From URNF01 sp045638005 (GTDB lineage Bacteria; Bacillota; Clostridia; Oscillospirales; Acutalibacteraceae), in NCBI GenBank assembly GCA_045638005.1, contig JAZUAN010000012.1:1-43268 (forward strand): a stretch of 43,268 nucleotides of DNA, read 5' to 3'. How positions within the stretch are numbered: position 1 is the first letter of the stretch; every line of letters begins with the position of its first letter. The notes under the pieces are model-generated. The model was not told where the DNA came from and ran no database searches. It saw nothing but the letters and a program-made list of their open reading frames with translations. The position numbers and the translations under genes are program-made. Shown here piece after piece: positions 38,255 to 43,268 of the stretch.

Positions 38255-39112
38255 TTACTTGGTGATGAACAGCACACCCAAGGTGTTGGGACCGCAGTGG
38301 GCGGAAATGGTACAACCGGCGCGGGTGACGTAAATTTCCTCAAAGTTCGCGTACTGCTCCACCAGCTCTTTCACCAGCGCGATACGCTCTTCGGAAATGC
38401 CCGAATGGGTGATGAATATGCGGCGGGTGTCGATGTCGGTGCGGTCTTTGAGCTGATCCGCCACGTAATCGGACAGCGCTTTTTCGAGGGTGCCGCGGTA
38501 CTTTTTGTCAACACCCATCGCACCGTTGTCGGCGGGATTTACTTTGATAGAGGGTTTGAGTTTGAGTACGTTAGCACCGAACATGGCGAGCGCAGAGCAG
38601 CGACCGCCCTTGTGCAGAAATTCGAGGTTGTCGATAACGAAGGATGCGCTGATGCGATCAGCAATTTCATTCAGTTCTTTGACGATATCCTCTGCTGCCA
38701 TACCCTTTGCGATACGGTCGCCCGCTTCCATCACGAGCAAGCCTGAACCGGTGGAGAGGTTGCGGCTGTCCACAGGATACAGACCGTCCATCTCGGTCGC
38801 AGCAATACGACAGTTGTTGTGAGAAGAGGAAAGTGAGGAGCCGAGGGAAATATAGATCACATCGTTTCCTGCGTCAATAAACGGCTTACAGAAATCGAGA
38901 TATTCTGCGGTATTCACAGCGGCAGTCTTGGGCAGAATGCCCTTTTCCTCATAGGTCGCATAGATCTGGTCGGGGGTAATGTCCACGCCGTCGTTGTGCG
39001 GTTCGCCGTCTACGAGAACGTGCAACGGGAAAATATTTACCTTATATTTTTCGATCAAAGCAGCACTAAGATCGCAGGTGCTATCAGCACAAAGTACGAT
39101 ATTTTTAGCCAA
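38255..39112 (-). CDS. DegV-family fatty-acid-binding protein (FakB)
   Basis: DegV/FakB proteins bind a fatty acid and present it to the FakA kinase. TTG 39112 is chosen because AAGGATGG sits about 9 bases upstream and the frame then reads MAKNIVLCADSTCDLSAAL; ATG 39124 overlaps that site. It has 285 residues. Conserved features are the ADSTCDL start, KTAAVNTAEY (equivalent to the TSQPS fatty-acid loop), LGSSLSSSHNN, VDSRNLSTGSG and the late HCGPNTLGVLF. The TSQPS motif variant may alter lipid choice. It is the natural partner candidate for fakA at 18653-20323. It is the first gene of the degV-apt operon. Confidence 0.88.
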   Translation of the reverse strand: MAKNIVLCADSTCDLSAALIEKYKVNIFPLHVLVDGEPHNDGVDITPDQIYATYEEKGILPKTAAVNTAEYLDFCKPFIDAGNDVIYISLGSSLSSSHNNCRIAATEMDGLYPVDSRNLSTGSGLLVMEAGDRIAKGMAAEDIVKELNEIADRISASFVIDNLEFLHKGGRCSALAMFGANVLKLKPSIKVNPADNGAMGVDKKYRGTLEKALSDYVADQLKDRTDIDTRRIFITHSGISEERIALVKELVEQYANFEEIYVTRAGCTISAHCGPNTLGVLFITK

Positions 39113-39165
39113 GGTGATGACCATCCTTTCGTGACACGCACAAGTGTCCATTTTTTATGAATAAC

Positions 39166-39194
39166 AGTTTATCATATTTTGCGTCAAAATGCAA
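39166..39194 (-). promoter_or_regulatory. Promoter of degV-apt
   Basis: -35 TTGCAT (39194-39189), 17-base spacer, -10 TAAACT (39171-39166) on the minus strand. Confidence 0.5.
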
Positions 39195-39206
39195 GCGTTG
39201 TGCGCA

Positions 39207-39235
39207 TTGACTTTATGACGAAAATTTGGTATTCT
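39207..39235 (+). promoter_or_regulatory. Promoter of the large amidase gene
   Basis: -35 TTGACT (39207-39212), 17-base spacer, -10 TATTCT (39230-39235). Its -35 is only 12 bases from the divergent degV -35, so the two polymerases likely compete. Confidence 0.65.
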
Positions 39236-39265
39236 TAATAATATTATTTTAAAAGAGGTTTTTAC

Positions 39266-42200
39266 ATGCACAGCGGTAAGCACGGAAAGAAAATATTTAC
39301 TACTGAGCGCATTTGGTTACCGGCAGCAGCGGCGTTATGCGTCGCTGTAATCGTGGTAGCGGGCTTGGTTTTGCCGCGGCTGTGGCGGGATAGCGTATCC
39401 GTGGAACAAACAACGGATGAAATAGGTGGAACCCTCGATTCCACCCAAACCACCGTTGTTACCCGACCGACTGTGGTGGACGTATTACCGACGTTCACCT
39501 TGCAGCCGGGTGACTATCAGGTGCCGGAAACCATACTTGCTTTGCATGTGGACAGCGATACGTCCGAGCAGCAGGCAAAAAATCTGCTCAAAAGAGCCGC
39601 AGATATGAAATTGAACGCTTTGTTTGTGTCGATACCGCAGGATGGTGCCGCTTTTGATGCGGCGGCATATCTGTTGGAGAAGGGCAAAAAGGCGGGACTG
39701 TATGTATACGGCGTGCTGGATCTTGGCATGCAGGACGGAAAATGGGATCCCGCATTGCCGGACGAGCGCAAAAAAGCGCTCGCCTTTGTCACCGAAGCGG
39801 TTAAAAAATACGCTGCCCACGGCTGGCTGCTCACGGATTTTTCATATCCTGATACTATGAAAGATAATACCGATGACTATGCCATCGTACAAGGCAACCG
39901 CACCCGCTTACAACTATTGCGGGACGGCACCACGGCGCTTATCACCCAATCGGTGAAAGCGATAAAAGAGCAAAACGCGAACAGCTTTGTGGGCTTGTCG
40001 GTGTCTGCTCCGATGCTGCAAAGCGGCGAAGCCGCCGGCTATACCGACGTGTCTGCATGGATGCAGCAGCCGCTTATGGACTTTGTGATGTTCAAAGGCG
40101 GGCAAACGGATTTTCAAAAGAATTTTGAAGCATGGTCTGCCTTGTGTGCGCAATTCAGCATGCCTTTGTATGTACAGCATGCAGAGGGGGGCACTGCTGC
40201 CGCACAACAGTTGACTTTATGCCGTGAGAGTACCGTTTTTACAGGCAGTAGTTTTGCGGCGAAAAGCCTGCCGGAGGCGGACAGCGAGGACGAAAACGTG
40301 CTGTATACGGCGATGCACGGTAAATCTAAGCCTGCTTTGCTGTTCACCACACCCACTGACAGAAATTTTACCACTACCTCGTCGTCGGTGGCGTTTTTGG
40401 GCAGCGCCAATCCGGAGTATTCGCTCACCTTGAACGGTGAAACCGTTACACTTTCCGCAGACGGCAGTTTTTCTGAGGATATGTCCCTCACCCCCGGCAA
40501 AAATCAGTTTGTGTTCAAAAACGGCAGCAAAACGGTGACCTACACCGTGACCTACAAAATAACGGTATTGCGCGAGGTGACCCCCTCGTCGCCCTTACTG
40601 TTGGAGGGCGGTGCTACCGTGGAATATACCGCGGTGGCGCGCAAAGGTGCTACCGTCAAAATCACTATGCTCGGCACCACCAAACAGATGGCTGTTGCCA
40701 ATAAGCAGAATAAAGACGATACTGCCGCTTTAGATGCGGATTTTGACACCTATCATGCAACCTTTACCATGCCGGCGGGTATAGAGGGTAAGAAACGCTC
40801 GCTCGGCAGTGCGACCATTACCGCTTCATACAGCGGTTTGACCGAAACCCAAAAGACAGCCGCGGTCACGTTGCAGGCAAAACCAAAAGCGCAGTATCGC
40901 GTTGTGGTGACCCGCGACTATGCGGAAACGTTTTCCGGCTCTGCCGTCAACGACCTGTCCCGTCCCACCAACGCCTATTTTATTAAAGGTACCACCGACG
41001 TGATCGTGGGCAGCGGTTCGGCTGTCGGCAAGGAATACTATCTGCTCGGTTGCGGCAAATGGGTGTATAAAACCGATGTGGAGGGTATCTCCGGCGGCGC
41101 GCTGTCCGAAAACACGGTTTCCTCTGTGAGTGCATCGGTAAACAACAATGCCACCGTATTCAAATTCGATATGGCGTGGCAGGTGCCCCACTCGGTAGTG
41201 TTATTGCCGCAGAAATATGAAGCACCAAGCGCTGCTACCCCCAATTACGGCTTGGATGGCGTCGGGCAGACGACCGAATATGTAGATATCGGCTTTTATT
41301 ACACCAAAAAAATTCCCAAAACCGTGCCGGATGTGTCGGATAGCCCGCTGCTTTCCGGCGCGAAATGGACAACCGACAGCGCCGGCAATCTGGTGTTGCG
41401 GTTGTACTTAAAACAAAAAGGACAGTTCTACGGTTATTCGGTCAACTGGGACGATACGGTGTTGACCTTCTCCTGTAAGCATCCCGACAGCGCTGCTGAT
41501 AACGCAAGTAACAAACCGCTATCCGGTATCCGTATTGTTGTGGATCCCGGTCATGGCGGCAGCGCCAGCGGCACATACAGCACGATTAAGGGCTTGTATG
41601 AAAAAACGCTGACCCTTACATACAGCCTCGCGTTGCGCAGCAAACTGGAAGCACTCGGCGCGACGGTGGTGATGACCCGCACCTCGGACGTTTCGCCGGA
41701 TAATCCCACCATGGACGGCAGAACCGCTTTTGCCAGAGGTGGGGACGCTGATTTGTTTCTCAGTATACACATGGATGGTTCTTCCAGTGCGGCCTCTCAC
41801 GGTTGTTCGGTGCATTATTTCAACGAGTATTCTTTTGCGCCCGCGCAATATCTGATCAATAGCATGCGTGCGGTGGAAAAACAACACGGCATCGGCAACC
41901 GCGCCAAGGTGCTGCGGTGGAACCCGTTTTTCGTGACACGGTTGCACGATTGTCCCGCTGTGCTTATAGAATGCGGGTTTATGACCAATGCCACCAACAT
42001 GCAAAAACTTAACGATATCAACTACCGTAACCGGATGGTTAGTGCAATTACGGATGCGGTTGTGCAGTATTTCCAATCGTTGCCTGTATATGAGGATATC
42101 CCTGAGCCGACCACTACGGCGACAACGACCGTTTTGGATGTCACGACCAAAGCAACCGACGGGAGCACCGCTGCTTCTGTGACCAAGCCGGAAAACGGTG

Positions 42201-42595
42201 AGACTATCACCGAAAATGTTGCTGCCACCAAAACGAAAAAGACAACAGCGACCAAGACAAAATCCACTAAAGTGTCAGAAACAACGACAAACGTTCGAGC
42301 GACGACTGCAAACAAAGATGCACAGACAACTGCCGCAAAAACGACCGTTCATTCTGTCCAAACAACGCCTGCTAAGACGGCGACAACGTCTTCTACCGTT
42401 GTGACTACCGACCAACAAACAACTAAGACCACCGTGACTGAAACGACTTTTGAGACCACCTCGGATACAACCGTATCGAGTGAAAACACCACGCATAAAG
42501 ACGCGGAAACGACCACGACTTTTGATGAAAGCGTTGAGACCGACAGTGTCACGACAACTACGGATGGATCGATGGATATGGGAGGGAGCCGGTGA
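39266..42595 (+). CDS. Very large N-acetylmuramoyl-L-alanine amidase with GHL10-like front domain and Thr-rich tail
   Basis: This is a predicted membrane-anchored wall hydrolase of 1109 residues. Order: one N-terminal membrane segment (about 17-36); Thr-rich stalk; a TIM-barrel glycoside-hydrolase-like domain (about 85-330; ETILALHVDSD, AHGWLLTDFSYPD); two or more Ig-like/beta domains (about 360-560); a further beta-rich region (to about 745). Then comes an Amidase_3 catalytic domain (about 753-945), with zinc ligands His of VVDPGHGG, Glu of GLYEKTL and His of LSIHMD, and the catalytic Glu of LIECGFMTN. A tail of about 160 Thr/Lys/Ser-rich residues ends the protein. Family amidases are commonly 250-600 residues. 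The RluA gene start overlaps its stop (GTGA). Confidence 0.9.
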   Translation: MHSGKHGKKIFTTERIWLPAAAALCVAVIVVAGLVLPRLWRDSVSVEQTTDEIGGTLDSTQTTVVTRPTVVDVLPTFTLQPGDYQVPETILALHVDSDTSEQQAKNLLKRAADMKLNALFVSIPQDGAAFDAAAYLLEKGKKAGLYVYGVLDLGMQDGKWDPALPDERKKALAFVTEAVKKYAAHGWLLTDFSYPDTMKDNTDDYAIVQGNRTRLQLLRDGTTALITQSVKAIKEQNANSFVGLSVSAPMLQSGEAAGYTDVSAWMQQPLMDFVMFKGGQTDFQKNFEAWSALCAQFSMPLYVQHAEGGTAAAQQLTLCRESTVFTGSSFAAKSLPEADSEDENVLYTAMHGKSKPALLFTTPTDRNFTTTSSSVAFLGSANPEYSLTLNGETVTLSADGSFSEDMSLTPGKNQFVFKNGSKTVTYTVTYKITVLREVTPSSPLLLEGGATVEYTAVARKGATVKITMLGTTKQMAVANKQNKDDTAALDADFDTYHATFTMPAGIEGKKRSLGSATITASYSGLTETQKTAAVTLQAKPKAQYRVVVTRDYAETFSGSAVNDLSRPTNAYFIKGTTDVIVGSGSAVGKEYYLLGCGKWVYKTDVEGISGGALSENTVSSVSASVNNNATVFKFDMAWQVPHSVVLLPQKYEAPSAATPNYGLDGVGQTTEYVDIGFYYTKKIPKTVPDVSDSPLLSGAKWTTDSAGNLVLRLYLKQKGQFYGYSVNWDDTVLTFSCKHPDSAADNASNKPLSGIRIVVDPGHGGSASGTYSTIKGLYEKTLTLTYSLALRSKLEALGATVVMTRTSDVSPDNPTMDGRTAFARGGDADLFLSIHMDGSSSAASHGCSVHYFNEYSFAPAQYLINSMRAVEKQHGIGNRAKVLRWNPFFVTRLHDCPAVLIECGFMTNATNMQKLNDINYRNRMVSAITDAVVQYFQSLPVYEDIPEPTTTATTTVLDVTTKATDGSTAASVTKPENGETITENVAATKTKKTTATKTKSTKVSETTTNVRATTANKDAQTTAAKTTVHSVQTTPAKTATTSSTVVTTDQQTTKTTVTETTFETTSDTTVSSENTTHKDAETTTTFDESVETDSVTTTTDGSMDMGGSR

Positions 42596-43268
42596 GCGAA
42601 TTTAACTATACCGTACCGGATGCCTTCGACGGACAAACGGTGCAAAATTTCCTGCGGCAGGGCTGCCATTTATCCTGGCGCATGGTGGTAAAACTCAAAC
42701 GGGTGGAAAACGGCATCACGGTGGACGGTGAGCATCGTCGCACTATCGACCGCGTAAAGGCGGGACAGACGGTGACGATCAAAATGCCCACCGACGCGGT
42801 GAAAATAGAGGGTGCTGATATACCGCTCTCTGTTGCTTTTGAGGATGACTATCTGCTTATTGTGGATAAACCGCCATTTTTGGCGGTGCACCCATCTGCC
42901 GGTAAACCGGAACCTACCCTTGCAAACGCGGTGGTGGCGTACTTTGAAAAGCGGGGAAAACCGCTTTCCTTTCGCCCCATCAGCCGTCTGGATCGCAATA
43001 CAAGCGGTCTGCTCACGGTGGCAAAAAGCAGTCACCTTGCCTTTGCGCTGACGGGCGCGATGGAAAAGACCTATCTCGCCATTGTGTGCGGCAAGTTGGA
43101 AGGGGAAGGGGTCATTGATCAGCCCATCCGTGTGAAGGAAGGCTCTATTATCACCCGCGAGGTGGGGGAGGGCGGCAAGAACAGTCTCACTCGCTGGCAG
43201 GCGCTGGCCACTGACGGCGAGGTCACCTTGGTCCGCGTGGTCATTGAGACGGGGCGCACCCATCAGAT
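42592..43268 (+). CDS. RluA-family 23S rRNA pseudouridine synthase, cut by window end
   Basis: The first 225 residues are visible; the frame is open to the last base. GTG 42592 overlaps the amidase TGA (GTGA) and has GGAGGG 6 bases upstream. An S4-like N-terminal region (about 10-65) leads into the synthase domain: VDKPPFLAVHPSAG, and PISRLDRNTSGLLTVAK with the catalytic Asp (about residue 134). EKTYLAIVCG and ETGRTHQ follow. The RluD-type target (23S rRNA U1911/1915/1917) is common for this architecture, but related RluC-like genes exist, so no symbol is given. Confidence 0.9.
   Translation, partial: MSEFNYTVPDAFDGQTVQNFLRQGCHLSWRMVVKLKRVENGITVDGEHRRTIDRVKAGQTVTIKMPTDAVKIEGADIPLSVAFEDDYLLIVDKPPFLAVHPSAGKPEPTLANAVVAYFEKRGKPLSFRPISRLDRNTSGLLTVAKSSHLAFALTGAMEKTYLAIVCGKLEGEGVIDQPIRVKEGSIITREVGEGGKNSLTRWQALATDGEVTLVRVVIETGRTHQ

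Overview
The window looks like chromosome of an anaerobic Gram-positive Clostridia, most likely the Oscillospirales/Ruminococcaceae group. The clues are a T-box before tyrS, a tetrahydrofolate riboswitch before folT-folC, the yloU/yloV(fakA)/ymdB cluster, the small DUF6472-type protein, near-consensus SigA-type promoters with 17-base spacers, strong GGAGG ribosome sites, and Thr-rich linkers in secreted proteins. No close species was recognised; this placement is an inference from gene content.

Layout. 1-448: a tRNA-Leu 3' tail without its tRNA body, a terminator and decayed repeats. 449-2600: an orphan ABC ATPase and gdhA. 2707-2906: a collapsed manA relic. 3081-9856: calcium P-type ATPase, YifB-type AAA ATPase, uvrC and ybaK. 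9904-11426 (minus): tyrS with its T-box. 11640-17061: a PucR/CdaR-type regulator, then ftsE-ftsX-M23 peptidase-S41 protein, a cell-wall module. 17122-22360 (minus): lipoprotein SBP, yloU, fakA, ymdB and a Cys/His-rich protein. 22592-24337: phosphoglucomutase. 24401-27417: Nudix hydrolase, M14 carboxypeptidase, ECF S component (probably pantothenate) and coaX. 27469-28649: degraded accessory region with a GH36 relic, tRNA-Arg(CCG), a duplicated tRNA tail and an integrase relic. 28734-32688: apgM, trmB, folC and folT with a THF riboswitch. 32980-33664: a collapsed GH78 rhamnosidase relic. 33677-37656: DUF6472-like protein, MTA/SAH nucleosidase, PHP phosphatase, TetR regulator and PutP symporter. 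37712-39112 (minus): degV(fakB)-apt. 39266-end: a very large amidase and a partial RluA-type pseudouridine synthase.

How genes work together. FtsE/FtsX with the M23 protein form the usual divisome switch for a peptidoglycan hydrolase; the following S41 protein lacks the catalytic serine and may act as a scaffold. FakA and a DegV/FakB protein, both in this window, are the two halves of fatty acid kinase. FolT with FolC, and the ECF S protein with CoaX, are import-then-trap pairs for folate and (probably) pantothenate. MtnN and Apt both salvage adenine.

No complete novel defence, CRISPR or biosynthetic system is visible. The most unusual material is the two tRNA-tail loci, the three collapsed sugar-utilisation genes, the S41 pseudoprotease and the multidomain amidase.
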